Assembly: GCA_963775185.1 (NCBI GenBank)
Contig: CAVZIE010000050.1
Span: 1-64,000, forward strand
Origin: JAPSGB01 sp963775185
Lineage (GTDB): Bacteria > Myxococcota_A > Polyangia > Polyangiales > Polyangiaceae
Reading direction: 5' to 3'
DNA: 64,000 bases
The notes below the pieces were generated by a model. The model was not told the origin of the DNA, did no database searches, and worked only from the letters and a program-made list of their open reading frames with translations. Below, in pieces: positions 36,286 to 44,542 of the stretch (position 1 is its first letter; each line of letters begins with the position of its first letter). Made by a program: the position numbers and the translations under genes.

Positions 36286-36600
36286 GATTCGTGACGTGTG
36301 TGGCGTCACGAGATCGGGTTCAGGTGAGGAGAAGGGCGATTCGTGACGTGTGTGGCGTCACGAGATCGGGTTCAGGTGAGGAGAAGGGCGATTCGTGACG
36401 TGTGTGGCGTCACGAGATCGGGTTCAGGTGAGGAGAAGGGCGATTCGTGACGTGTGTGGCGTCACGAGATCGGGTTCAGGTGAGGAGAAGGGCGATTCGT
36501 GACGTGTGTGGCGTCACGAGATCGGGTTCAGGTGAGGAGAAGGGCGATTCGTGACGTGTGTGGCGTCACGAGATCGGGTTCAGGTGAGGAGAAGGGCGAT
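36286..36600. repeat. 52-bp tandem repeat, six identical units
   Basis: Units start at 36286, 36338, 36390, 36442, 36494 and 36546, with a partial seventh at 36598. The copies appear identical. Each unit contains the 8-bp inverted repeat TCGTGACG-N7-CGTCACGA and ends ggttcaggtgaggagaaggg. The array sits inside the serpin pseudogene. There are no variable spacers, so it is a minisatellite and not a CRISPR. Confidence 0.95.
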
Positions 36601-36650
36601 TCCTGGGAAGGCAACGACCAAAGCAACTGATTCCGCTGTCCCGACGCATG

Positions 36651-37015
36651 GGACTTTCACAGGAAGGGCGGAAGGGCGGAAGATTCCTGGATGGCACGGA
36701 CGACGGGATCGGTGCACTGGTCGAGGTGCGGCGCCATGTCGGCCCAAATCACGCCTGAATACGGGTGTGGTTCTGTTCCTGCGCACCGGCGACGCCTCGC
36801 GCCCCCAGGCTATCGGAAGCAAGCCGGCGCCCGGCCTCGCCGGGTAGTTCCATGGGGTCTCATTGGCGGATCGTGATCTTGTCCGCCAAGACCCAAAGGT
36901 CGTGGCAGCCCCATCCCCCGCGGCCGACGACTGCGGGATTTGTTGCTCAGGAATCGAACCACACCCCTGAATACCCCAAGTCACTGGAAACCTTCCGCCC
37001 TTCCTGTGAAAGTCC
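36651..37015. mobile_element. 365-bp inverted-repeat element inserted in the serpin gene
   Basis: The ends are perfect 25-bp inverted repeats, positions 36651-36675 (beginning ggactttcacaggaagg) and 36991-37015. Further inside are shorter inverted matches: gggtgtggttc near 36762 against its complement near 36958, and GGGTCT-N4-GGCGGA facing TCCGCCA-AGACCC around 36870-36900. The whole element can fold into one long imperfect hairpin. It encodes nothing recognisable and resembles a MITE. No clear target duplication was found. Confidence 0.65.
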
Positions 37016-37620
37016 AAATGAGGGGATTTCCCAGACCGGAAAGAGCTCGGCGCGCCGTAGTCGTCGCGCGTGAGCGCGACGAAGGCCGGCACCAGCGCGG
37101 CGTGCCGATCCGCCCACAAGCGGTTCGCCACGGCGAGCTCCGGCGCGCCGCCCACCGGCGTGGACTCGAGCTGGGCGAGCAGCGCGTGGCGCCGCGCGCG
37201 CCGGCGTACGTCATGGCTAGCGCCACGGAGATACCGAGCGGCGAGAAGAACAGGTTGCCCTTGCGCTTGACGAGCGTGCCGTAGAGATCGCGCGCGAGCT
37301 GGTTCACCGCGCCGGCGAGCGGAGCCGGCAACAGCGGGCCCGGCGGCGCGGGCGGCAGAGCCGGCGCGGACGCCGCGCCCGCATCCGCGTGGATCGACGC
37401 CGCGGCGGGCGGCGGCGCGGGCGCGGGCGGCGGCGGCGCGGGCGCGGGAGGAGCGGGCGGCATCGACGCCGCGTGCGTCGGCTCCGCGCCGCACGCGCCG
37501 ATCGCGGCAGCGAGCAGCGCGAGCAAGATCGTCGATCAGCCAACCACGCGCGAAGTGTAGCGCGTGCGCGGAACCGCGACGGATCGCAACCACGAGAAAC
37601 GCGCTACACTGACGGAGGCC

Positions 37621-38181
37621 ATGGCCGACCCCGCCCGGCGCAAAGCCACCTACGACGATCTCCTGGCGTTGCCCGACAACGTCATCGGCGAGATCATCGA
37701 CGGCGAGCTGGTCACGCAACCGCGACCGGCGAGCCCGCACGCCATCGCGAGCTCGATCCTCGGCCACGAGCTCACAGGGCCGTTCCATCGCGGCAAGGGT
37801 GGCCCCGGCGGCTGGGTCATCCTCGACGAGCCGGAGCTGCGCCTGCGCGGCGACGTCCTGGTGCCGGACCTCGCCGGCTGGCGGCGCGAGCGCATGCCCG
37901 TGATTCCAGATGCGCAGGCGTTCGAGCTGTCGCCGGACTGGGTGTGCGAAGTGATCTCGCCGTCCACGGAAGCGACGGATCGCGTGAAGAAGACGCGCAT
38001 CTACGCGCGCGAGCAGGTCGCGTTCCTGTGGCTTGTGAATCCGGCCACGCACGTGCTCGAGGTCCTCGTGCTCGAAGGCGAGACGTATCGCATCGCCGCG
38101 TCGCACGCAGGCGACGAGCTCGTCCGCGCGGTGCCGTTCGACGCGATCGAGCTGGAGCTCGGCGCGCTGTGGGCGCGGTAG
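37621..38181 (+). CDS. Uma2-family protein, copy B of a near-identical pair
   Basis: This is a 186-residue Uma2 protein differing from the 30629-31189 gene at about a dozen residues, mostly around PHAIASSILGHELTGPFHRG. GGAGG precedes the ATG. It is in the opposite orientation to copy A, so the 6.4 kb between them (FGE-like gene, Rieske, tetR, IS110, serpin) is bracketed by long inverted repeats and could invert by homologous recombination. A dispersed repeat copy follows the stop. Confidence 0.82.
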   Translation: MADPARRKATYDDLLALPDNVIGEIIDGELVTQPRPASPHAIASSILGHELTGPFHRGKGGPGGWVILDEPELRLRGDVLVPDLAGWRRERMPVIPDAQAFELSPDWVCEVISPSTEATDRVKKTRIYAREQVAFLWLVNPATHVLEVLVLEGETYRIAASHAGDELVRAVPFDAIELELGALWAR

Positions 38182-38197
38182 CGCGCTCGCCCCGCGT

Positions 38198-38215
38198 GAT
38201 TCCGCGCCGGACCGG
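38198..38215 (-). repeat. Dispersed repeat copy after Uma2 copy B
   Basis: gattccgcgccggaccgg lies between the Uma2 stop and the end of the sigma-factor gene. Confidence 0.85.
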
Positions 38216-38221
38216 CATCCC

Positions 38222-39032
38222 TCAACCCAGCTGCGCCCACTCGATCGCTTCGACGGCGTACGGCGCGAACAGGAAGTCGCGGATCGCGGCGATCCGATCG
38301 CCCTGCCACTCGATCAGGACGAAGTGTGCCGGCTTCGTGGTCGCGGCCGTGCGGTCGAACACCAGCATGGCGGGGCGGCCCTCGACGGCGCCAAGCGCGA
38401 AGCGCCATTTCGTCTCCTCGGCATAGCGCGTGAAGTAGACGCCGATCTTCTGTCGCCCCTGCAGCTCGAGGCGGTTCACCAGCTCGAGCTTGACCTCGTC
38501 GGCGAGCATGGCGCGGATCGCGTCGAAGTCGCCGGCGCGGAACAGATCGACATACGCGGCCATCCGCTGCCGGTCGGCCTCCGGCATCAGCGGCAGCCGG
38601 GTGTCCTCCGGCATGTCGGCGAGCCTGCGCAGGGCCGTACGACCGCGCTGCAGCGCCGACTTGGCCGCGGCCGGCGTAAAGTCCGCGATCGCCGGCGATC
38701 TCGTCCACCGAATGACCGAGCACGTCCTTGAGGATCACCGCGCAGCGTTGCAGCTCCGGCAGCTGCAGGAACGTACGAAAGCTGATCGCCAGCACGTCCG
38801 ACTGCGGCAGCGCCGCGACCTCCGCGTCTTCGGTCAAGGCAACCACCTCGTGCCGCGCGCTGCGCCGCAGATGATCGAGGCTGGTCGTGTGCGCGATGCG
38901 GAACAGCCAGCCTTCGGGACTCTCGATCTCCGCTCCCTCGGCCCGCGCGCGCAGCGCCTTCACGAGCGCGTCCTGCAACACCAGACGTGGCCGCAGCTCC
39001 TTCAGAACGGCTTCGAATTGTTCGCCCGTCAT
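38222..39032 (-). pseudogene. ECF sigma factor with SnoaL-like C-terminal domain, degraded
   Basis: The first frame gives MTGEQFEAVLKELRPRL, then directly LQDALVKALRARAEG, so about 20 residues of sigma region 2.1 appear to be missing. SPEGWLFRIAHTTSLDHLRRSARHE (region 2.4) follows, and then the start of region 4 (LPELQRCAVILKDVLGHSVDEIA). A single-base frame change near 38690 then restores FTPAAAKSALQRGRTALRRLADMPED. The SnoaL/NTF2-like domain follows (YVDLFRAGDFDAIRAMLADEVKLELVN). The layout resembles ECF41/SigJ-type factors, whose C-terminal domain controls activity. Its ATG overlaps the stop of the upstream SDR remnant (ATGA). Confidence 0.72.
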
Positions 39033-39487
39033 GTATCCAGTCCTATCGGCGCCTCTCGAGTCAGCCCGTAGGCGACACCGGAGAGATAGCCGGGATCGGC
39101 CAGGATGTCCGCCACCTGCGCGCCGAGATGAGCGGGGGTCAGCGGCGGGCCGTAGCGTTGTTCGAGATACGCCAGTCCCGCCTTCACGTCGCAGTTCCAG
39201 TTCGCCGAGAAGTCCTCGAAGCCAAGACCGTCCACCGGCCCCATGACGGGCGGCGCGCCGGCGTTCAGGATCAGCACATCCGGCGTCGTCGCGCGCACGG
39301 CGTGCTGCATGAACGCCGCATCCGTCGCGTCACCCGCGAGCGTCTTCGCCCCCGCTGCCTGCATCTCTTCCAAACGCGCCCGGCCGCGCGCGATCACGCT
39401 GACATCGGCGCCACGGCCGATCATCGACAAGGCCATCGCGCGGCCCAGGCCCGCGCTGCCACCCGTGATCGCGCCCCTACAAGAATT
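39029..39487 (-). pseudogene. Short-chain dehydrogenase/reductase remnant
   Basis: The nucleotide-binding start is partly present (GAITGGSAGLGRAMALSMIGRGADVSV). The frame upstream runs into a dispersed repeat copy (39498-39517, reading GIPRRTG) without a usable start, so the first strand was lost. After VDGLGFEDFSANWNCDVKAGL the sequence jumps to YLEQRYGPPLTPAHLGAQVADIL, deleting the catalytic YxxxK region. An oxidoreductase next to an ECF41-type sigma gene is the known context of that sigma group, so this was probably its partner gene. Confidence 0.68.
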
Positions 39488-39497
39488 CTCCTGTTTG

Positions 39498-39517
39498 CCG
39501 GTCCGGCGCGGAATCCC
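39498..39517 (+). repeat. Dispersed repeat copy at the truncated SDR start
   Basis: It is an exact consensus replacing the expected first codons of the minus-strand SDR remnant. Confidence 0.88.
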
Positions 39518-39685
39518 ACTCCTCGCCCAGCTGGCGCGTGCGCGATCTCCCGAAAATGCTGCGCTGGATCCGCTTCCACACGCAACGGAAGCCGGATCGC
39601 GTTGCCAGAGTCGCGGCCAGCACGGGCACCGTGCGCCGGCATGTTTGTTGCTCCCGCATCACGCAGCAGCGCGAGAGGAGCACAC

Positions 39686-41191
39686 ATGAACGAGACTCGA
39701 CGCGCGGTTTTCTTCATCACCATCGCGCTCGCAGCGGGGTGCGGAACAGACGCCTCCCAGAGCGGCGGTAGCAAGGACGGCGGCCCCGACGCGCCGTCCG
39801 AAGCGTCCGACGCGCCGTCCGACGCGTTCGACGCGCCGTCCGAAGCGTCCGATGCCACGTCCGACGCACCGCTGGACGCGGACGCGGGCCCCGATGCCGC
39901 CACCACGTGCGGCGACGGGAAGCTCGACACCGGCGAAGCCTGCGACACGAGCACCCTTCCCGCCGGGGTATCCTGCGCGTCGCTCGGCCTGCCCAGTGGA
40001 ACGCTCGCGTGCACGTCGAAGTGCGAGCTCGACACCAGCGGCTGCCAGGTGTGCGGCGACGGAATCTGCTCGGACGGCGAGGACGCGGTCGGATGCGTCG
40101 CGGACTGCGGCGTGAAGTCCATCGCGGCGGGGCGGACGCACACCTGCGCCGTGCTGGCCGACGGAACGCTGTGGTGCTGGGGCGCGCACGACGGACACCG
40201 CATGGGCGGCACGCCCGACGTGAACAAGCCGGTGCGGATGCCCGGCGTCGACGACGCCGTACAGGTCGCCGTCGCCTATCACAGCACCTGCTGGGTCAAC
40301 GCCAACAACGAGATCTGGTGCTTCGGATTGAGCGGATTCGGCGAGTCGGGCGCATCCCTCGACTACGTCACGAAGCCCGTGAAAGCGACCGACGGCAAGG
40401 CCGTCGTCGGCGGTGGCTACCACTTCTGCGCGATCACGCCGACGGACCACGTCGTGTGCTGGGGGCGCGGCGACTACGGCCAGCGCGGCGACGGCACCTA
40501 CAAGATGAGGCAGGCCACGGCCGCGGACCCCGGGGTTCCCACAGCGAAAGAGCTGTCGCTCGGCGAGAACTTCAGTTGCGTGCTTGCGGGCAAGGCCGTC
40601 GCCTGCTGGGGCGACAACACGCAGGGGCAGATCGGCCGCAGCAACCGGGCGTGGACGAACACGCCATCTTCCGTGTTCAGCAACTACGTCTACGGCGTCG
40701 GCACGGGCGCGCACCACGCCTGCTTCAACGTCATCAACACCGCCGCGCCTCCCCAGTTCTCCGGGCTGTTGTGCACGGGGAGCAACGCCTACGGGCAGCT
40801 CGGCGCCGCGCCGTCGAATGATATCCTGGCGCCGGTTCACGTCGGCCCCTCGATGCAGAACATCGTCGGTGGCCACGGCTACACGTGCGCGGTAAACCGC
40901 GTCGACCCGAACAACATCCAGACGCTGTGCTGGGGCGACAACTACTTCGGCGAGCTCGGCGACGGAACCACGACCTCCCGCTACACGCTCGAGCCCGTGA
41001 GCGGGATCACCGACGTCACGGCGCTCAGCGGCGGCTATGACCACGTCTGCGCCATTCTGCCCGACTCCACTGCCCGCTGCTGGGGCCGCAACCGCGAAGG
41101 TCAGCTCGGCATCGGCAGCACCGCTCCATATTCCAGCACGCCGGTGGCGCCGCTCCGGATGGGTCCCGGCACGTCAGGAGGTGCGCCGTGA
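39686..41191 (+). CDS. RCC1-repeat lipoprotein
   Basis: This 501-residue protein has a lipoprotein signal (TIALAAGCG) and a long Asp/Ala/Ser/Pro linker of near-tandem APSDASDA-like units (residues about 25-75). Two small Cys-rich CGDG modules follow. Then come at least six RCC1/BNR-like repeats: SIAAGRTHTCAVLADGTLWCWGAH, VVGGGYHFCAITPTDHVVCWGRGDYGQRGDG, LCWGDNYFGELGDGTT and LSGGYDHVCAILPDSTARCWGRNREGQLGIG. It probably forms a seven-bladed propeller at the outer surface. GAGAGGAG precedes the ATG. Its stop overlaps the start of the next gene in GTGA. Confidence 0.85.
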   Translation: MNETRRAVFFITIALAAGCGTDASQSGGSKDGGPDAPSEASDAPSDAFDAPSEASDATSDAPLDADAGPDAATTCGDGKLDTGEACDTSTLPAGVSCASLGLPSGTLACTSKCELDTSGCQVCGDGICSDGEDAVGCVADCGVKSIAAGRTHTCAVLADGTLWCWGAHDGHRMGGTPDVNKPVRMPGVDDAVQVAVAYHSTCWVNANNEIWCFGLSGFGESGASLDYVTKPVKATDGKAVVGGGYHFCAITPTDHVVCWGRGDYGQRGDGTYKMRQATAADPGVPTAKELSLGENFSCVLAGKAVACWGDNTQGQIGRSNRAWTNTPSSVFSNYVYGVGTGAHHACFNVINTAAPPQFSGLLCTGSNAYGQLGAAPSNDILAPVHVGPSMQNIVGGHGYTCAVNRVDPNNIQTLCWGDNYFGELGDGTTTSRYTLEPVSGITDVTALSGGYDHVCAILPDSTARCWGRNREGQLGIGSTAPYSSTPVAPLRMGPGTSGGAP

Positions 41192-42093
41192 AGACGCTGG
41201 TAGCACTCGCGATCGTCTGCCTCGTCCTCGTAGCAGGGGCGTCCGACACGGCCGCCTGCTCGTCGAACAACGACTGCAAGCTGACCTGCAATTCCCACTT
41301 CGTCTGCGCCTGCAACGGCAACAGCGATTGCTACACCGGCCAACGCTGCGCGGGCGGCGAGTGCATCCAGCGCATCTGTGGCGACGGGGTCATCGACCCG
41401 GGCGAACAATGCGACAACGGGTCCGCCAACAGTGACGTGGACGCGGACGCCTGTCGCACCAACTGCCGCGCCGCGTATTGTGGCGACGGGTTCATCGATA
41501 CCGGCGAGCAGTGCGACGACGACTCGGCGAACTCCGACTACGCGCCCAACACCTGCCGCGCCAACTGCAAGCTCCCCCGCTGCGGCGACGGCATCGTCGA
41601 TCCGGCGTACAACGAGGAGTGCGACGAGGGCCCGGGGAACTCCGACGCGGCCGGCTCCACGTGCAGTCTGGGCTGCATCATCCCCGGCTGCGGCAACGGC
41701 ACGCTCGAGACCGGAGAGATCTGCGACGACGGGAACACTTCGGACCACGACCCGTGCACCTCGCAGTGCCGCAACAACGTCTGCGGCGACGGCTTCACGT
41801 GGACCGGCGTCGAGGCCTGCGAGTACGACCACCCGTGGAGCCCGGGCGCCTGCCGCTACGACTGCGGCGAGGACGCCTCGCTGTGCGGCAACGGCATCGT
41901 CGACCAGGGCGAGGCGTGCGACGACGGCGTCGACCGCAACAGCGACGCCCCGATCAAGCTCTCCCCGCCCGAGACCACGTGCCGGACCGACTGCCAGCGC
42001 CCGCGCTGCGGCGACGGCATTGTCGACCTCGGCGAAGCATGCGACCTGCAACCGGACTGCCAGCCCGACTGCACCTGGCCGACACCTCGCTGA
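41188..42093 (+). CDS. Secreted Cys-rich DUF4215-type repeat protein
   Basis: This 301-residue protein starts at a GTG overlapping the RCC1 gene. The signal peptide is KTLVALAIVCLVLVAGASDTAAC. The rest is seven or eight CGDGxxDPGEQCDDG repeats (ICGDGVIDPGEQCDNG, YCGDGFIDTGEQCDDD, RCGDGIVDLGEACD), the myxobacterial Cys-rich repeat with alternating Asp/Gly likely to bind calcium and form disulfides. The coupling to the RCC1-repeat lipoprotein suggests that the two act together at the cell surface. Confidence 0.85.
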   Translation: MKTLVALAIVCLVLVAGASDTAACSSNNDCKLTCNSHFVCACNGNSDCYTGQRCAGGECIQRICGDGVIDPGEQCDNGSANSDVDADACRTNCRAAYCGDGFIDTGEQCDDDSANSDYAPNTCRANCKLPRCGDGIVDPAYNEECDEGPGNSDAAGSTCSLGCIIPGCGNGTLETGEICDDGNTSDHDPCTSQCRNNVCGDGFTWTGVEACEYDHPWSPGACRYDCGEDASLCGNGIVDQGEACDDGVDRNSDAPIKLSPPETTCRTDCQRPRCGDGIVDLGEACDLQPDCQPDCTWPTPR

Positions 42094-42426
42094 CGCAGAC
42101 CGCGCGGCCGCCGCCCATCGTGCTGGACCTCGTCAGGATTGCCGGTCCGGCGCGGAATCCCACTCTCCGCTCCGCGCGCCTCGAGGTACTGCTGGGCGTC
42201 GCGAAGTTGGGATAACCGCTGCAGCCCGCTCCATCCCACGCGTGCTCGGCGGCGAGCGCGACGCTGCGGGGCTGCGAGGGGGCTCGCCGCACAGGCATCG
42301 CCGCGTTCGGGTGGTCCGTCCCACACGTGGGCGGCGCATTCGCCGAATGTGGCGCGCGGAAGTGTCGGTTGGGTGCCGGTCCGGCGCGGAACCGCGCGCG
42401 GCGGGCGCGCTCTGGAGCCGCGATCG
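42094..42426. repeat. Modular repeat block 1
   Basis: There are no genes here. The 20-bp core occurs at 42142-42161 and 42376-42395. Between them lie the gcgaagttgggataaccgct module (about 42181-42242), the gctgcggggctgcg / cgccgcacaggcatcgcc module (about 42262-42305) and a short piece of the cgtgggcggcgcattcgcc module (about 42325-42345). Confidence 0.75.
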
Positions 42427-42843
42427 TCAGAGCGCGAACACGCGCACCCTGCGATGGCTCGCCGCCAGTCGGCGGATGTCGTCCGGATCGCCCGTGGCGA
42501 CGACCGCGCGATCGAACTCGAGCGCCGTGGCCACGACGAACGCGTCCACCGCGTGCGCAGATGCCAGCCGCGCCTTCGCGAGCAGCGAGCCCGCGCGCTG
42601 GGCGATCGCGCGCGTCAAGTCGTGGACGACGATGCCGCGTCCGTTCAGCAGGTGATCGACGGCGGCGTCGAAGCGCGGGCCACGACACACCTCTCCGAGC
42701 ACCGGCGCAGGCACGCGCACCAGGGCCCGGCGCTCGTGCGCGACCGCGAGGATCGCCCGGGCGCGCTCGGTGAGCACGCCGCGCTCGCCGGCCCGTGCCA
42801 GGGCGTTGACCGCCTCGGAATCCAGGATCAGCGCTTCGGCCAC
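42427..42843 (-). CDS. PIN-domain (VapC-like) ribonuclease toxin
   Basis: This 138-residue PIN protein shows the four acidic positions: ILDSEAVNALA (Asp), PAPVLGEVCRG (Glu), HAVDAFVVATALE (Asp) and VATGDPDDIRRLA (Asp). VapC toxins cut tRNA or rRNA when unbalanced by their antitoxin. Its start lies 16 bases inside the end of the upstream antitoxin gene, the usual arrangement in which the antitoxin is made first. The cognate RNA is unknown. Confidence 0.85.
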   Translation of the reverse strand: MAEALILDSEAVNALARAGERGVLTERARAILAVAHERRALVRVPAPVLGEVCRGPRFDAAVDHLLNGRGIVVHDLTRAIAQRAGSLLAKARLASAHAVDAFVVATALEFDRAVVATGDPDDIRRLAASHRRVRVFAL

Positions 42844-43055
42844 GCGCGCCGGGCCTTCTGCAGGGCAGCTTTGGAGACGGGCCCGTGGCTCTCGTCCAGC
42901 TCCGCCAGCAGGGTGCCGAGCTGCTCTCGCTCCAGCTCGTGCGAAATCGCGCGGGCGACGAAGCCCGACAAGCCGCGCGCCCCCACGCGCCGGCGCACGG
43001 CGGTGGCGAGCTCCGCGGGAATGCTGACGGAGAGCTTCGCGGCGGGCTGACCCAT
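42828..43055 (-). CDS. RHH/CopG-type antitoxin
   Basis: This 75-residue protein has KLSVSIPAELATAVRRRVGARGLSGFVARAISHELE, a ribbon-helix-helix DNA-binding domain. A C-terminal toxin-binding tail follows (LLAELDESHGPVSKAALQKARRAW). It overlaps the PIN toxin gene by 16 bases and starts at the ATG at 43055 within a near-palindromic operator, so it very probably represses its own operon with the toxin as corepressor. Confidence 0.82.
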   Translation of the reverse strand: MGQPAAKLSVSIPAELATAVRRRVGARGLSGFVARAISHELEREQLGTLLAELDESHGPVSKAALQKARRAWPKR

Positions 43056-43074
43056 GGTGGAATTCCTACCATGG
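43052..43074. promoter_or_regulatory. Toxin-antitoxin operator palindrome
   Basis: CCATGGT (43052-43058) and ACCATGG (43068-43074) flank ggaattcct, giving a 23-bp near-palindrome centred on GAATTC. It covers the antitoxin start codon, as expected for autorepression by a ribbon-helix-helix antitoxin. Confidence 0.55.
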
Positions 43075-43095
43075 TATGAATACGGCAGCAACGTA

Positions 43096-43225
43096 CCGGT
43101 CCGGCGCGGAATCCCACTCTCCGCTCCGCGCGCCGCCGCGCTTGCGTGACGCCGAGCACGACGCTGCGGGGCTGCGGAGGGGGCTCCGCCGCACAGGCAT
43201 CGCCGCGCTCCGGCTTCCGATCTGC
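43096..43225 (+). repeat. Dispersed repeat core plus module 1
   Basis: The core at 43096-43115 is followed by ctctccgctccgcgcgcc and then the gacgccgagcacgacgctgc / ctccgccgcacaggcatcgc module. This is the same order as at 46050-46150. Confidence 0.75.
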
Positions 43226-43328
43226 CTTGTCCGGTGGCGCGGTGTTCCGCGCCGACACGGCAAGCTCCGGGCGCGGTGCACCGTCGGCTCCGCGGAACCG
43301 CGGTTTCCGCCCATGCTATCCTCGAGAC

Positions 43329-43892
43329 GTGACGGCACCCCCGCCGCTCCACTACACCCACGCCGAGTACATCGCGTTCGAGCGATCGACGGACGTGAAG
43401 CACGAGTTCGTGCACGGCGTGATCGTGGCCATGGCCGGCGGCAAGCCGGAGCACGGCGCACGTGCCGTGCGCGTGACATCGGCGCTGTTCGCGCAGCTCG
43501 GCGCGCGCGATTGCACCGTCTACAGCTCCGACGTCCGGGTGCGGATCCGGGCTGCCGACGTCACCGCGTACCCCGACGCCTCGGTGGTGTGCGGGCAGCT
43601 GGAGACCGACGTTGAAGACGCCGACGCCATCGTCAATCCGGTGGTGCTCGTGGAAGTGCTGAGCCCCAGCACCGAGGAATACGACCGGGGCGACAAGCTC
43701 GAGGCGTACAAGCTCTTGCCCAGCGTGCGCGAGATCGTGCACGTGGCCCACGCCGAGTCGCGCATCGACGTCCACCGGCGCACGGGAGACGCCTGGTCCG
43801 TCGCGTCGTTCCGGAGCGGGCAGACCGCGGCGCTCGAGTCGATTGGCTGCACGCTGGACGTCGCCGACGTGTTCCGTGACGTACCGGGCTGA
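43329..43892 (+). CDS. Uma2-family protein
   Basis: This 187-residue Uma2/DUF820 protein starts at the GTG at 43329, with HYTHAEYIAFERSTDVKHEFVHGVIVAMAGG, SSDVRVRIRAADVTAYPDASVVCG and VLVEVLSPSTEEYDRGDKLEAYK carrying the PD-(D/E)XK-like acidic/Lys residues. It is closer to the 5807-6382 copy than to the near-identical pair. It is followed by a modular repeat block. Role unknown. Confidence 0.8.
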   Translation: MTAPPPLHYTHAEYIAFERSTDVKHEFVHGVIVAMAGGKPEHGARAVRVTSALFAQLGARDCTVYSSDVRVRIRAADVTAYPDASVVCGQLETDVEDADAIVNPVVLVEVLSPSTEEYDRGDKLEAYKLLPSVREIVHVAHAESRIDVHRRTGDAWSVASFRSGQTAALESIGCTLDVADVFRDVPG

Positions 43893-43914
43893 ACAGGGCG
43901 GCTACTCCCCCTCC

Positions 43915-44218
43915 GCTCCGCGCGCCTCCGCGCGCCTCCGCGCGCCTCCGCGCTCCTCCGCGCTCCTCCGCGCTCCGGCTTGGTGCGGTCCCGATGTGCA
44001 CCTGTCGCGCCCACGTGGGCGGCGCATTCGCCCAAGACAAGCTGTGACGGCATTTCGGTCGGTCAGGCCGACCGAAATGGCTCCACAGCTCGCTGTGCCG
44101 AGGTTTCGGTCGGTGTGGCCGACCGAAATGCCGCCACAGGATCTGGCGCGCGTTCTTCTGTGTGCCGGTCCGGCGCGGAATCGGCCGGTCCGGACCGCGG
44201 GATACCGCGTCGGACCGA
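43915..44218 (+). repeat. Modular repeat block 2 with two FRT-like hairpins
   Basis: After ccgcgcgcctccgcgcgcct-type triplicated units come cacgtgggcggcgcattcgc, ATTTCGGTCGG-tcagg-CCGACCGAAAT (44049-44075) and the second hairpin TTTCGGTCGG-tgtgg-CCGACCGAAA (about 44104-44129). GATCTGGCGCGC follows, and then the 20-bp core at 44165 joined to an inverted, diverged core at 44199-44218. The head-to-head pair of cores is unique in the window. Confidence 0.75.
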
Positions 44219-44227
44219 CATTCACAT

Positions 44228-44410
44228 TCAGCCCGACGACCTGGGCGAGGGCACCTGCGTGTGGCGCCGCATGCGATGGCCGCAGGTGGGGCAATCCTTG
44301 TCACCATCGAGAAGGCGAACAATCCAGCCGTACATGAAGCGTCCCCCCGACCACATGAACGTCTTCAAGCCGGACTCCGTACAACAATCGCAGTTCTCGC
44401 AATGGGCCAT
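44228..44410 (-). CDS. Small zinc-ribbon protein (60 residues)
   Basis: This short protein has MAHCENCDCCTES, an aromatic middle (TFMWSGGRFMYGWIVRLL) and DKDCPTCGHRMRRHTQ. The two CxxC pairs should bind one zinc. GGAGG stands 5 bases before the ATG at 44410, which makes it far more likely to be real than the long frame it lies in. It is divergent from the gene at 44543, and the 132 bases between them probably hold both promoters. It begins right after repeat block 2. Function unknown. Confidence 0.6.
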   Translation of the reverse strand: MAHCENCDCCTESGLKTFMWSGGRFMYGWIVRLLDGDKDCPTCGHRMRRHTQVPSPRSSG

Positions 44411-44542
44411 GGTGACCTCCGGGTGCCGAGCATACAGCACCGCGTCGCCGCCGCGCGCGCCTTCGCGCGGCGCCGCCTGTGCGTACTCCCCCCAGCCAAT
44501 CCCTTGATGCAGCGGCGACGACGCGGCACGGTCGAGCCCGTG

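Larger units (their letters stand above)
35807..37526 (-). pseudogene. Serpin pseudogene interrupted by repeats
   Basis: The N-terminal part (37526 down to about 37050) is a lipoprotein-type signal, an Ala/Pro-rich linker and the serpin start NQLARDLYGTLVKRKGNLFFSPLGISVALAMTYAGA. After one frame change near 37190 it continues LLAQLESTPVGGAPELAVANRLWADRHAALVPAF. The C-terminal part (about 36270 down to 35807) has DTRLVLTNALYMKASWKY and, after another frame change near 35980, VDRPFLFLIRDERSGVVLFIGRITNP, the classical serpin end. The middle about 90 residues are missing and replaced by a tandem array and a 365-bp inverted-repeat element. The gene once encoded a secreted serine-protease inhibitor. 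Confidence 0.85.

Noticed and set aside
36286..36600. Possible CRISPR array
   Set aside because: Regular 52-bp periodicity is present but the whole unit is identical each time, with no variable spacers and no cas genes.
36945..36970. tRNA-like 3' end on the minus strand (ggttcgattcc)
   Set aside because: The T-stem does not pair and the sequence belongs to the 365-bp inverted-repeat element.
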